A stretch of 64,000 nt of DNA from JADGNF01 sp964582085 (GTDB lineage Archaea > Thermoproteota > Bathyarchaeia > Bathyarchaeales > Bathycorpusculaceae). Positions 33,499-42,673 of the stretch are shown one piece after another (position 1 is the stretch's first letter; every line of letters begins with the position of its first letter). Under the pieces are notes generated by a model. The model was not told the origin of the DNA and did no database searches. It was given only the letters and a program-made list of their open reading frames with translations. The stretch covers positions 6,141 through 70,140 of the forward strand of contig CAZOPV010000016.1 of NCBI GenBank assembly GCA_964582085.1. The letters are read 5' to 3'. The position numbers and the translations under genes are program-made.

Positions 33499-34803
33499 TT
33501 AGCAAGCAGAAGGTTTTTGAGCGAACTCCCAAGCTATGTTGCCTTTCCAAACTTCGCCTTCTTTAGTTATTCGAATTTCTTTCTCGTCGATTTCGATTAA
33601 ACCCTTTTTCTGGAGATTTTTCAACTGTTGTGGGAAGACATCCTCAGGAAGTTTGCCAAATTTTTCCCTGAATTCCTTTTTACTAACTGGTAACCGCAGA
33701 TAGAGTCTGCTCATTTCGCGACTCATCATTTCTTCATCAGTGGACTCGGACAATTTCTGAATAGGCAGTTTGCCAGCTTTTACTGCCTCCATGTACGCAT
33801 TTATGTCTTCAAGATTACTATACGAGAACCGTTGCAAGTAGCCCATAAAGCAACCTGCGCCTGTGGTGAGTATTCCACCCCATGGCCAGCCGTTGAGGCA
33901 GTTTTCTCGCATGTGCCACTCAACGCGTGAGAAACGGTCATGTCCAACGGCTTTGTATCCTGCTTGCGTAAGCATATTGTAAGCTGTAAGATACATCTGC
34001 TTTTCGTATTCAGCGTCGCCTTGGGGTGGCGAAATGCCTTTCTTGATCATAGTTTCCAGTGGGGTACCGGGATCAACATGCAACGAGTAAGCATCAATTT
34101 CTACGTCCAGTTCTATGGCTTTCTTTAGTGTGTTTACCCAACTTTCTATTGTTTGCCCTGGCAAGTTGTACATGAGATCCACGCACACACATAAGCCTAA
34201 TTTTCTGGCGTGGCGAATGGCTTTCTCGACTGCTGCGGCGCTGTCTGGTAAGCAGAGCATTTTTCGGAGTTTGTCGTCAAAGGTCTGGGCTCCCATATCC
34301 ATCTGGTATATACCGTAGGCTGCAAGTTTGTCAATTTTGCTCAGTGCCAACGTTTTGGAGGAACCTGTGACTTTTATGAAGTATTCTTTGCTGGTTGTGA
34401 AGCGTTTTTTACAGAAGTCAATGAGGTCAATTATCTGCTCAGCTGAAAGCACACTTGGTGTTCCGCCGCCTAAAACTATCTCGTCAAAGACGCTAGTTTT
34501 CACATATTTGGTTTTTGCGTACATGTCAAGCTCTTTTTTGAGCAGTTCAAGGTAAGGTTCTAGTTTGACTTTGCTTGAAGCTGTTGTTGGGAAATAGCAA
34601 AATGCACAACGAGAGTCACAGACTGAGATCCATGGTTGTAACTCCATAAGTCTGCCTGTGGTGTTTTCCGTATTTAAAAATTCGAGGAAGGCTTTGTAGG
34701 TTTCAGGTCTAATCTCTGGGTAGTCCCTGTATGTGTAGGGAGGCCAGTTAGTTCTTTGTTCATAAGCTTCCTGTTTGTTCTGTGAGTGGGTAGATGTCGT
34801 CAT
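33499..34803 (-). CDS. HemN/HemW-like radical SAM protein
   Basis: Radical-SAM motif CDSRCAFCYF, then EIVLGGGTPSVLSAEQIIDLI (the GGGTPS block typical of the HemN/HemW class), IYQMDMGAQTFDDKLRKML and DLMYNLPGQTIESWVNTL. The fourth Cys of true coproporphyrinogen dehydrogenase HemN (CxxxCxxCxC) is absent, so heme chaperone or another HemW-like role fits better. The C-terminal winged-helix-like segment (LKNLQKKGLIEIDEKEIRITKEG) is common in this class. ATG at 34803. It stands alone between a convergent membrane gene and a divergent one. Confidence 0.83.
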   Translation of the reverse strand: MTTSTHSQNKQEAYEQRTNWPPYTYRDYPEIRPETYKAFLEFLNTENTTGRLMELQPWISVCDSRCAFCYFPTTASSKVKLEPYLELLKKELDMYAKTKYVKTSVFDEIVLGGGTPSVLSAEQIIDLIDFCKKRFTTSKEYFIKVTGSSKTLALSKIDKLAAYGIYQMDMGAQTFDDKLRKMLCLPDSAAAVEKAIRHARKLGLCVCVDLMYNLPGQTIESWVNTLKKAIELDVEIDAYSLHVDPGTPLETMIKKGISPPQGDAEYEKQMYLTAYNMLTQAGYKAVGHDRFSRVEWHMRENCLNGWPWGGILTTGAGCFMGYLQRFSYSNLEDINAYMEAVKAGKLPIQKLSESTDEEMMSREMSRLYLRLPVSKKEFREKFGKLPEDVFPQQLKNLQKKGLIEIDEKEIRITKEGEVWKGNIAWEFAQKPSAC

Positions 34804-35145
34804 GCTTAAAGCCTCAAACTTCCAGCTTTCATGAAAGGTCTGGATATGTAATAAAGTTTCTGTTAAACAGTTTGAACTTTAGAATTTACGTTTTCAGGCG
34901 AAACACGATGTTGCATCTTGTTCTGGTTATTTTGGGTAAAAGTGTTGTTCTCGCTTTTGATGTATCCTCGTTGCTGGGTGGCGCGTTTAGATAATCACAA
35001 AATATGTAAACTATTCGAGCAACTCTTATGTGTTTGCTTTGTTTTTGATACATCTAATTTTTTATAAAATGGTAAAGAATAAGTGTTTTGTTGTATAAAC
35101 TTAGATGTAACAAGGAGCTGCCTATCTTGCGAGGGGCGGTTAACT
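34804..35145. promoter_or_regulatory. Divergent intergenic region with an inverted repeat around a TATA box
   Basis: No gene is supported in these 340 bases. ACATCTAA at 35050-35057 and its exact complement TTAGATGT at 35101-35108 flank a TATA box (TTTATAAAAT, 35060-35069). They could be half-sites of a regulator or chance in AT-rich DNA. The rest shows nothing clear. Confidence 0.35.
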
Positions 35146-36021
35146 TTGGAAAAACGATCGGCATGGTTATTTAAAACTGGTTTGTTCATAGTTGCATTAG
35201 CATGGTTTTCTTTTACTATGTACAAATTTTGCACTACTGTTCTCAACATTACCGATGTGCCTGTCACTGACATGCCTGGTTCCGTTGGTTTTGGCTTCCG
35301 TGCAGCCGCCAGCTTCATGGCCCTCATAATTTCCCTATTCTACTTAGTTAGAAGAGAACTATCCACAGTCGAATTGATCACTTCACTCAGGTGGATTATT
35401 CTGCTAGAAGCCGTCTACTGGCTCTTGTTTCTTCCTGCTGGTTTTTGGGGTTTTAACTTCCAGAGCGTTCTATACTCACGAGAATTCTTCATAATAGAAG
35501 CAGGACTGCCGTGTCTTTTACAAGCTATAGTCATGCCTACGGTGTTGGGGGTTTTGTTTTTAAAGGTAAGCCCCACAAAGTCCTCAGTCAATGCTATGCA
35601 ATGGGCGCTAGTTACCCTTGCCGCATACATGTTTGTTTTCTGGTTCAATTACACTTCGCAATGGTGGAGCGAAATTTACCTGCAAGGTACCGAATTTATC
35701 CTTTCTTCAGGTCGGTATGCCTTCGAATTCACCCTTACAGTTATAGGGCTCCTTTTGGTTGCAGTTTATACGGCAGTCTGTGCAAAAAGTTCTTTTAAAG
35801 CAAAAAACCTAAACGATTTCAACATTCGAAAAGTAGGCTTAATTTTGGCTGCGTTGGGACTGTACTTTGATGTCATTTTGGTTTCGTGGTTTCTGTTTGG
35901 TGGCTCTACAGTTCTGACAGTTTGGCCAACGTTTGCGGTGTTGCACAACGTCGACTTGTGGATGGCTACATTACCTCTGGTTGGGTTGATGTTGCTGTTT
36001 TCCAAAGATGGCAAAACCTAA
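35146..36021 (+). CDS. Multi-pass membrane protein of unknown function
   Basis: About 291 residues, 7-8 predicted helices, with short polar loops and a final SKDGKT tail. No catalytic or transport motif is recognised. The frame opens at 35083, but the first 21 residues are Cys-rich and unlike a membrane protein start; TTG at 35146 has GAGGGGCGG about 8 bases before it and begins a normal basic-then-hydrophobic N-terminus (EKRSAWLFKTGLFIVALAWF). It ends 9 bases before the convergent B12 radical-SAM gene. Confidence 0.65.
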   Translation: MEKRSAWLFKTGLFIVALAWFSFTMYKFCTTVLNITDVPVTDMPGSVGFGFRAAASFMALIISLFYLVRRELSTVELITSLRWIILLEAVYWLLFLPAGFWGFNFQSVLYSREFFIIEAGLPCLLQAIVMPTVLGVLFLKVSPTKSSVNAMQWALVTLAAYMFVFWFNYTSQWWSEIYLQGTEFILSSGRYAFEFTLTVIGLLLVAVYTAVCAKSSFKAKNLNDFNIRKVGLILAALGLYFDVILVSWFLFGGSTVLTVWPTFAVLHNVDLWMATLPLVGLMLLFSKDGKT

Positions 36022-36030
36022 ATTTGGAGT

Positions 36031-37440
36031 TTAGTGGAACTTTGATAAGATCCGCCACAGCATATAGTTCACAGCGGTTCTTGCCATAATTTTACTGTAA
36101 AAGTTCCCTTTCAAGTAGCCTTTTGAGAATTGGCGGAGAACATATTTGGGCGTGTAGAAGCTATTGTAGAATTTTGTCCGCATTTTGCTGTATTCTTCTG
36201 AAGGCAGATCTGGGTTATCAAAGATTGGATTCATCGTGTTATACTTCGTCCAGTCATTAGTCATCTTCCAACCGTTCTTTTCCACTAAAGCCCGCAACTC
36301 CGTTCCTGGGTACGGTGTGGCTATGCATAACCACGCATCATCTGGTTCAATTCGACGCATTAAGTCCATCGTCTGCTGCATTGTCTCTTTGGTTTCCCCT
36401 GGATAGCCGATAATTGTGGAAACTGCAACGAACAGCCCCTCTTTTTTTGCCCACTTGATGGCTTTTTCAGCCTGTGCCAACTCAAACTTTTTGTGCACTG
36501 CATCTAGTATTCGTTGGCAGCCTGATTCGATGCCGAAGGAAACCTCGTTACAGCCAGCCTTGCGCATTTTAGCTAAAACCTCTTCTGAGACTGTGTCCAC
36601 ACGAGTTTGGCATCCCCAAGGCAAATTAATTTTACGATTAATCATTTCATCACATATATCGATAATACGCTTCTTGTCCAAAGTTAAAGTGTCATCATGG
36701 AAGCTTATGCCTTCAGCACCGTACTCTGTTTTGAGCCACTCCAATTCATCAACGACGTTTTTTGGGCTACGGGCACGGAATTTTGCGCCGAAAATTTGAC
36801 TCGCAACACAGAAACTACATTGGAAAGGGCAACCTCTACTGCTCATTATCGGTAGAAACGTTTTACCCATAATTTTGTATCTGTTCATAGGTAAGAATTT
36901 GTAGGCGGGTCTAGGAAGGGCGTCCAAGTCCTCGATAAAACCTCGGTTTTCTGTCTTAACAATTTCCCCTTTATTCCTAAAGGTTATACCTTTGATTTTA
37001 GGTAAACTTTTAGGATCAGCATTATTTTGCGCCAACTCCAGCAATGTCATTTCACCTTCGCCTCGTACTACGATATCCACCGCTTCCTCTTCAATTAGAA
37101 TCTGGTCATCTGCGAAGGTGGCATGCGGACCACCCATGATGACTTTGCTATTAGGACATGCTTCTTTTGCTACTCGCGCAGACTCCAAAGCTGAGGGTAT
37201 AGTCGCAGTCATTGATGCTATGCCCACAATATCAGGTGAAAACGAAGCAAGCTCAGCTTTCAATTTTTCCTGTGTGAAATCACAAGCGGGGCAATCTATC
37301 ACCTTTACTTTGTAGCCATATTGATCTAAAACTGCGGCAAGATAACTTAAGCCAATTGGCGGAAAAAGTGGGTGATGGTAGGCTCTTTCAAGATGAGGTG
37401 AAGTAAGGAGAGCAACTTTGGGTTTTATAGTATTTATCAT
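36031..37440 (-). CDS. B12-binding-domain radical SAM protein
   Basis: Cobalamin-binding N-terminal domain (LFPPIGLSYLAAVLDQYGY, IVGIASMTATIPSAL, VIMGGPHATF, IVVRGEGEMTLLEL). The radical-SAM core carries CPFQCSFC, HDDTLTLDKKRIIDICDEM and VSFGIESGCQRILDAV. The C-terminal region (GYPGETKETMQQTMDLMRRIEPDDAW) is typical of the BchE/P-methylase-like class. It is about 40% alike by eye to the protein at 5345 in the core but has a different tail. It needs cobalamin, matching the salvage genes in the window. Substrate unknown. Confidence 0.86.
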   Translation of the reverse strand: MINTIKPKVALLTSPHLERAYHHPLFPPIGLSYLAAVLDQYGYKVKVIDCPACDFTQEKLKAELASFSPDIVGIASMTATIPSALESARVAKEACPNSKVIMGGPHATFADDQILIEEEAVDIVVRGEGEMTLLELAQNNADPKSLPKIKGITFRNKGEIVKTENRGFIEDLDALPRPAYKFLPMNRYKIMGKTFLPIMSSRGCPFQCSFCVASQIFGAKFRARSPKNVVDELEWLKTEYGAEGISFHDDTLTLDKKRIIDICDEMINRKINLPWGCQTRVDTVSEEVLAKMRKAGCNEVSFGIESGCQRILDAVHKKFELAQAEKAIKWAKKEGLFVAVSTIIGYPGETKETMQQTMDLMRRIEPDDAWLCIATPYPGTELRALVEKNGWKMTNDWTKYNTMNPIFDNPDLPSEEYSKMRTKFYNSFYTPKYVLRQFSKGYLKGNFYSKIMARTAVNYMLWRILSKFH

Positions 37441-37686
37441 TATCTTTTCTTCCTGTGTAGCAATTTCAACTTAACCTTTCCTTAGCATTATTTTCATTGA
37501 AACGGTTGACTGATTTGAAGTGAAACCCGTTTATAAGGTTTGAGAAATTATACCAAAAATAAATTGGCTGTCTTTTTATGTTGGTTACCCTCTTTTACCG
37601 TGGCTCAGCTTTAAAATCAGTTTCAGCGTAAAACTATATATCTCCATAACCAGTATATTCCAAAAGTTCACCTGGAGAAACATGGG

Positions 37687-38424
37687 TTGCTGCAATGTCT
37701 CGGAGTTTCAAAAACATTCGGTGGTCTTCAAGCACTAAAAAGAGTAGACTTAACTGTTAACAGAAACGAAATCGTAGGACTCGTTGGACCAAACGGCTCA
37801 GGTAAATCTACACTGCTTAATCTTATCAGCGGTGTCTACAAACCTGATAGTGGAAAAATTCTTTTCCAAAATGAAGATATTACCCGACTGCCCCCCTACA
37901 CCATATGCTCAAGAGGTATAACTAAAACTTCCCAAACCGTTCAATCCTTTCCTGAAATGACCACTCTTGAAAACGTTCTTACAGCTGTTCTTTTTTCAAC
38001 AAGGAAATATTCTGAAAAAATTAACGCTGCTGAAAAAGCTGCTGAACTTTTGGAATTTGTTGGTTTACCTAAAGAAAAAATTAATCTGCCCGCGAAAAAC
38101 CTTAACGTAATTGAATTGCGCCGTGTTCAACTTGCCCGCGCTTTAGCAACCAAGCCCCAACTGATTCTTCTCGATGAGCTTCTCACAGGCTTAACACCAA
38201 AAGAAAGTGACCAAGCTGTCGAACTAGTTAAACTCATCAACAGGCAGGGCGTAACCGTACTTATTGTTGAACACGTAATGCGTGTCATAATGGGCTTATG
38301 CACTCGTGTTATCGTGCTACACCATGGTGAAAAACTTTGTGAGGGCACAGCTGAAAAAGTCTGTAACGACGAAGAAGTCGTGAAAGTTTATCTCGGCAAG
38401 AAATTTGCATTCGGAGAAGAATAA
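37687..38424 (+). CDS. livG: Branched-chain/aromatic amino acid ABC transporter ATPase LivG
   Basis: LivG-type ATPase: Walker A GPNGSGKST, EDITRLPPYTICSRGITKTSQTVQSFPEMTTLENVL (the long LivG insertion), Walker B LILLDELLTG and the switch His in IVEHVMRVIMGL. The ABC signature is degenerate: LNVIELRRVQLARAL instead of LSGGQ or LPYGQ, as in a subset of LivG proteins. The start is TTG at 37687; the ATG at 37682 is out of frame. GGAG lies about 12 bases upstream. First gene of the arylpyruvate operon. Confidence 0.88.
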   Translation: MLQCLGVSKTFGGLQALKRVDLTVNRNEIVGLVGPNGSGKSTLLNLISGVYKPDSGKILFQNEDITRLPPYTICSRGITKTSQTVQSFPEMTTLENVLTAVLFSTRKYSEKINAAEKAAELLEFVGLPKEKINLPAKNLNVIELRRVQLARALATKPQLILLDELLTGLTPKESDQAVELVKLINRQGVTVLIVEHVMRVIMGLCTRVIVLHHGEKLCEGTAEKVCNDEEVVKVYLGKKFAFGEE

Positions 38425-38425
38425 C

Positions 38426-39130
38426 ATGCTAGAAATTAAAAATTTATCCTCTGGATATGGTATGGTTCAAATCCTGTGGGATGTATCATTTCACATAAAA
38501 GAAAAAGAAATTGTCAGTATTATAGGACCAAATGGGGCAGGTAAAACTACTCTTGTCAAAACAATAATGGCTCTTCTTTATGCAAAAAGCGGCACTATAA
38601 AATTTAACGGTGAAGACATACAAAATTTTCCCACTTACGCTATTGTCAAAAAAGGCGTAACCATGATTCCTGAAGGAAGAGAGATTTTCCCCAAATTGAC
38701 AGTTGAAGAAAACCTCAAACTCGGTGCCTACGGCGTCAGAAACAAAGAAAAAATAAAAGACATACAAGAAAAACTCTACCAAATTTTTCCTGTTCTCAAA
38801 AAGAAACAAAAAGTCCTCGCCCAAACTCTCAGTGGTGGTGAGCAGCAAATGCTTGTAATCTGCCGTAGCCTAATGTCCAACCCGCAACTTCTCATATTAG
38901 ATGAGCCTTCGTTGGGGCTAGCGCCAATAATCGTAGAAAAAGTTCTAGACACTATAACAAAAATAAACGAAGACGGCGTAACCATCCTCCTTGTTGAACA
39001 AAACATACGTGACTCACTTAATATATCTAACCGTGGCTATGTCCTCGAAGAAGGCAAGATTATTATAGAAGGCGAAAGCAGAGAACTGCTGTCTGATAGT
39101 CACATCAAGGAAGTATATCTGGGACTTTAA
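38426..39130 (+). CDS. livF: Branched-chain/aromatic amino acid ABC transporter ATPase LivF
   Basis: LivF-type ATPase: IIGPNGAGKTTLVKTIM, TMIPEGREIFPKLTVEENLKLGAYG, the intact signature LSGGEQQML, Walker B LLILDEPSLGLAP and the switch His replaced by Gln-Asn (LLVEQNIRDSL), normal for LivF. ATG at 38426 is one base after the livG stop with GGAGAAGA before it; the longer frame to 38405 is not needed. It pairs with LivG to power LivH and LivM encoded later in the operon. Confidence 0.9.
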   Translation: MLEIKNLSSGYGMVQILWDVSFHIKEKEIVSIIGPNGAGKTTLVKTIMALLYAKSGTIKFNGEDIQNFPTYAIVKKGVTMIPEGREIFPKLTVEENLKLGAYGVRNKEKIKDIQEKLYQIFPVLKKKQKVLAQTLSGGEQQMLVICRSLMSNPQLLILDEPSLGLAPIIVEKVLDTITKINEDGVTILLVEQNIRDSLNISNRGYVLEEGKIIIEGESRELLSDSHIKEVYLGL

Positions 39131-39145
39131 CTGGAGAAAGCGTTT

Positions 39146-40465
39146 ATGAATGATAGTATTTACTGGAATAAAACCATAGAAACAATGCCAAGAAAAAAAC
39201 TCCAAGAAATTCAACTAAAAAAACTTAAAGCACAAGTCAAACATTGCTATGCTAACTCGCCATTTTATAAAAGAAAACTTAAAGCGGCAAATCTTACCCC
39301 TGAGAGCATAAAAACTCTGGAGGATCTACACAAACTTCCTTTTACGGTAAAAAACGATCTGAGGGATAACTATCCGCTTGGGCTTTTAGCGGTTCCTCCA
39401 GCCGAAGTTGTTGAAGTCCATGCTTCCAGCGGCACTACAGGTAACCCCATCATTGGGGCATACACTAAAGCCGACATGGATAATTGGCAAGAATTAATGG
39501 CCAGATCTATATACACTACCGGCGGCAGGAGTGGAGATGTAATTCACATAGCCTATGGCTATGGTCTTTTTACAGGTGGTTTAGGCTTTCACTATGGTGC
39601 CCAAAAACTCGGAGCCGCAATAATTCCAGCAAGCGGTGGCATGACCCAGAGGCAGATAAAACTCATGAAAGACCTCAAAGCTACTATACTATGCTGCACT
39701 CCTAGCTTCGCTGTTTACCTCGCAGAAACTATGGTAGCTGAAGGTGTTGACCCAAAAAAAGATCTATCTTTAAAACTTGGTCTTTTCGGAGCCGAACCTT
39801 GGTCAGAAAGAATACGCGAGCGAATCCAAACCACATTAGGCATCAAAGCTTTTGACGTTTATGGACTAACGGAACTTTGCGGTCCAGGAGTTTCAATAGA
39901 ATGTTCGGAGCATAACGGATTACACATTTGGGAAGACCACTTCATAGTTGAGACTATAAACTCTGAAACAGGCGAAGTCCTTCCTGACGGCGAGGAAGGC
40001 GAACTGGTTTTTACACCTCTCTCCAAAACAGCTCTCCCTCTTCTAAGGTACCGAACACGTGACATCTCTGTTATCCAAACCGGCAATTGCCCTTGCGGAC
40101 GTACACACGCCCGTATGATGCGTGTCAGTGGTAGATCCGACGACATGCTCATTATTCGAGGGGTCAATGTTTTTCCATCACAAATTGAATACGCGGTGAT
40201 GGGATTCCCAGAATTGGCTGCACAGTACCACATAATTGTAGATCGCCCCGATGCTTTAGATACATTTTTGGTAAAGGTGGAATTAAACGAGGAAGCTTCC
40301 AAAAACAAGCAACTGGATTTGAAGGAGCTTGCAGCTAAAATCCAAAGCAAAATCTGTAGCGTCACAGGGCTTCATCCCGAAATTGAAATTGTAAAATATG
40401 GCGAAATCCCCAGAACAGAGGGAAAGGCAAAACACGTTTTTGATAATCGTAAAGGCAAAATGTGA
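39146..40465 (+). CDS. paaK: Phenylacetate-CoA ligase-type AMP-forming enzyme
   Basis: ANL-superfamily PaaK: VHASSGTTGNPIIGAYTKADM is the ATP-binding P-loop, IPASGGMTQRQIKLM, FDVYGLTELCGPGVSIEC is the adenylate-site motif, LLRYRTRDIS and CPCGRTHARMMRVSGRSDDMLIIRGVNVFPSQIE mark the hinge to the C-terminal domain with the catalytic Lys near IPRTEGKAKHV. 439 residues. It interconverts aryl acids and aryl-CoA. Beside iorAB it could run to recover ATP from aryl-CoA or activate imported arylacetates. GGAG precedes ATG. Confidence 0.9.
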   Translation: MNDSIYWNKTIETMPRKKLQEIQLKKLKAQVKHCYANSPFYKRKLKAANLTPESIKTLEDLHKLPFTVKNDLRDNYPLGLLAVPPAEVVEVHASSGTTGNPIIGAYTKADMDNWQELMARSIYTTGGRSGDVIHIAYGYGLFTGGLGFHYGAQKLGAAIIPASGGMTQRQIKLMKDLKATILCCTPSFAVYLAETMVAEGVDPKKDLSLKLGLFGAEPWSERIRERIQTTLGIKAFDVYGLTELCGPGVSIECSEHNGLHIWEDHFIVETINSETGEVLPDGEEGELVFTPLSKTALPLLRYRTRDISVIQTGNCPCGRTHARMMRVSGRSDDMLIIRGVNVFPSQIEYAVMGFPELAAQYHIIVDRPDALDTFLVKVELNEEASKNKQLDLKELAAKIQSKICSVTGLHPEIEIVKYGEIPRTEGKAKHVFDNRKGKM

Positions 40466-40479
40466 AGGACTAAAGTAGG

Positions 40480-42672
40480 ATGGCTTCAAAACTTGCAATT
40501 GACAAACCCGGCAGTTTTATGCTACTAAACGGCGACGAAGCAGTTGGTAGAGGCGCCATAGAAGCTGGTATAAAAGTTGCCGCTGCATATCCTGGTACTC
40601 CATCAACGGAGATTTTGGAGGCAATCGCTGAAGTAGCTAAACCTCTTGGAATCTACGCAGAGTGGAGTGTCAACGAGATAGTCGCAACAGAAGTCGCTAC
40701 TGGTGCTTCGATGACTGGGGTGAGATCCCTCGTTTCCATGAAACACGTCGGATTGAACGTCGCCGCAGACGCCGCTATGACTTTAGCTTACACAGGAGTC
40801 GTCGGCGGGTTGGTTATCGTAGTCTGTGACGACCCAGCTATGCATAGTAGCCAAAACGAACAGGACACCAGATATTTTTCAGTTCACTCAAATATTCCCT
40901 TACTGGACGCAGGTAATCCTCAAGAAGCTTACAGTATGACTAGAGAAGCGTTTGAGATAAGCGAAAAGCTTAGCTTACCCGTCATTGTACGTTTAACCAC
41001 TCGCGTTGCCCATGGTAAAGCCCGTGTAAAAATAGGAGACTTTCTCAAGCTTAATCGTCAAGCCGAGTTTGATAAAGATGTCTCAAAGTGGGTTATGGTG
41101 CCTTCAAACGCGATGCGACAGCACCATGTGTTGAAAAACCGTTTAGCAGAGGCAGAAAAACTTGCTAATGAATCCAAATATAACGTTTTTGAAGATAACC
41201 ACAAGAAAATTGGTGTAGTAGGTAGCGGTATAGGATACTATCACGCCAAATCTTTGTTATCTCCCAAAAAGTTTTCTTGGTTGAAACTCGGTTTTGTTTA
41301 TCCATTTCCGCATAACTTAGTGAGACAATTTGCTTCTAAACTGGAAAAAATTATAGTCGTAGAGGAGCTACGTCCCTACATTGAGGACAACCTGCGTGGC
41401 TTGGACGTTGAAGTTGTAGGAAAAAGAAAACTAAGCCTAGACGAAATCGGGGAATTTAATCCTGATCTTCTCCGTGAAGCCTTTTCTAAAATAGGTTTAT
41501 GCGGCAAAGCACCACGACGTCATGCCGACTTAGATCTGCCTCCTCGCCCTCCAGTTTTATGTCCAGGTTGTCCACACCGAGCTTTTTACTACGCCTTAAA
41601 CACTGTTAGCCAATTTGTGAAATGTGATCCTCAAAAATGTGTCGGATGTGATATCTGCGAACTTGTGTGTTCTTGGGAAAAAGAGCAGGTTTTCAATCCC
41701 TACAAAGCAAGAATCCGCACCGCACGGCTTGATACACTTTCTAACATGGCTTTATCTTGTCGTATCTGCAAAAACGCCCCTTGCGTTGCGGCTTGTCCAA
41801 AAGACGCGCTGTCTCAATCATCAAAAACTGGTATTATCCATGTAGACGAAAGCAAATGTGACGGCTGTGGCTGGTGCATAACAGCCTGTCAATACGGTGC
41901 TGTTACTTTACATCCCCAAAAACGAAAAGCAATGATCTGTGATGTCTGTGACGAAGAACCACGTTGTGTGAAAAGTTGCCCTGAGGGAGCCCTCAGTTTC
42001 TCAGGTCGAACCGATGATAAAATTGTAACAGGCGACATTGGTTGTTATACTCTAGGGTATCTGCCACCTATTAATGCCGTTCAAACGTGTCTGTGTATGG
42101 GTGCGGGAATTTCTCAGGCAGCAGGGATGATTCATGCAGGTATCAAGGAAAAAGTTTTCGCGGTAATCGGTGACTCAACTTTCTTTCACGGCGGCATGCC
42201 TGGTTTGTTGAATATAACTTATAATAAAGCTAACGTATGCGTCGTTATTCTCGACAATCGTGTAGTCGCCATGACAGGCCACCAACCTACTCCAGGTTCT
42301 GGAAAAAACGCGATGGGCGAGGATGCTAAAATTATGAAACTTGCCGAAGTCTCTCGTAGCCTTGGAGTCGAAAAAGTGAAGATTGTAGATCCCTATGATG
42401 TGGTTGGAACAAGGAAAGCTCTGCAGGAGATTTTGGATTACAACGGGCCTTCAGTAGTCATTTCTGAGCGACCTTGCCCCCTCAAGATTCCCAAAAATGC
42501 TGTCCGTGAAGTTACAGAAAAATGTAACTCCTGCGGCTTATGCGTAACTGCTTTCGGCTGCCCAGCAATTTCTTTGACTCCTGAACGGGCAGATATTGAC
42601 GCCACACTCTGCTGCGGATGCGGTGTGTGCCAAGCTTTATGCCCATTCAACGCTATAAGGAGCACCGAGTAG
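40480..42672 (+). CDS. iorA: Indolepyruvate ferredoxin oxidoreductase alpha subunit with inserted polyferredoxin domain
   Basis: Residues 1-378 are the pyrimidine domain and linker of IorA (AAAYPGTPSTEILEAIA, EWSVNEIVATEVATGAS, LCPGCPHRAFYYAL). Residues 512-665 are the TPP domain (VTGDIGCYTLG, CLCMGAGISQAAGM, GDSTFFHGGMPGL), and 680-730 the usual two [4Fe-4S] sites. Between them, residues about 379-511 form an extra four-cluster ferredoxin domain of the HycB/CooF/DmsB kind: CVGCDICELVC, CRICKNAPCVAAC, CDGCGWCITAC and CDVCDEEPRCVKSC. It oxidatively decarboxylates arylpyruvates to aryl-CoA. The frame is unbroken, 730 residues against 600-650 normally. Confidence 0.9.
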   Translation: MASKLAIDKPGSFMLLNGDEAVGRGAIEAGIKVAAAYPGTPSTEILEAIAEVAKPLGIYAEWSVNEIVATEVATGASMTGVRSLVSMKHVGLNVAADAAMTLAYTGVVGGLVIVVCDDPAMHSSQNEQDTRYFSVHSNIPLLDAGNPQEAYSMTREAFEISEKLSLPVIVRLTTRVAHGKARVKIGDFLKLNRQAEFDKDVSKWVMVPSNAMRQHHVLKNRLAEAEKLANESKYNVFEDNHKKIGVVGSGIGYYHAKSLLSPKKFSWLKLGFVYPFPHNLVRQFASKLEKIIVVEELRPYIEDNLRGLDVEVVGKRKLSLDEIGEFNPDLLREAFSKIGLCGKAPRRHADLDLPPRPPVLCPGCPHRAFYYALNTVSQFVKCDPQKCVGCDICELVCSWEKEQVFNPYKARIRTARLDTLSNMALSCRICKNAPCVAACPKDALSQSSKTGIIHVDESKCDGCGWCITACQYGAVTLHPQKRKAMICDVCDEEPRCVKSCPEGALSFSGRTDDKIVTGDIGCYTLGYLPPINAVQTCLCMGAGISQAAGMIHAGIKEKVFAVIGDSTFFHGGMPGLLNITYNKANVCVVILDNRVVAMTGHQPTPGSGKNAMGEDAKIMKLAEVSRSLGVEKVKIVDPYDVVGTRKALQEILDYNGPSVVISERPCPLKIPKNAVREVTEKCNSCGLCVTAFGCPAISLTPERADIDATLCCGCGVCQALCPFNAIRSTE

Positions 42673-42673
42673 A

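Noticed and set aside
35083..35145. Cys-rich N-terminal extension of the membrane protein at 35146
   Set aside because: It lacks a ribosome binding site and the segment is atypical before a membrane helix; the TTG at 35146 is better supported.
37682..37687. ATG at 37682 as the livG start
   Set aside because: It is out of frame with the ATPase; TTG at 37687 is in frame.
38464..38475. GGTTCAAATCC resembling a tRNA T-loop
   Set aside because: It lies inside livF coding sequence and has no acceptor stem, D-loop or anticodon arm around it.
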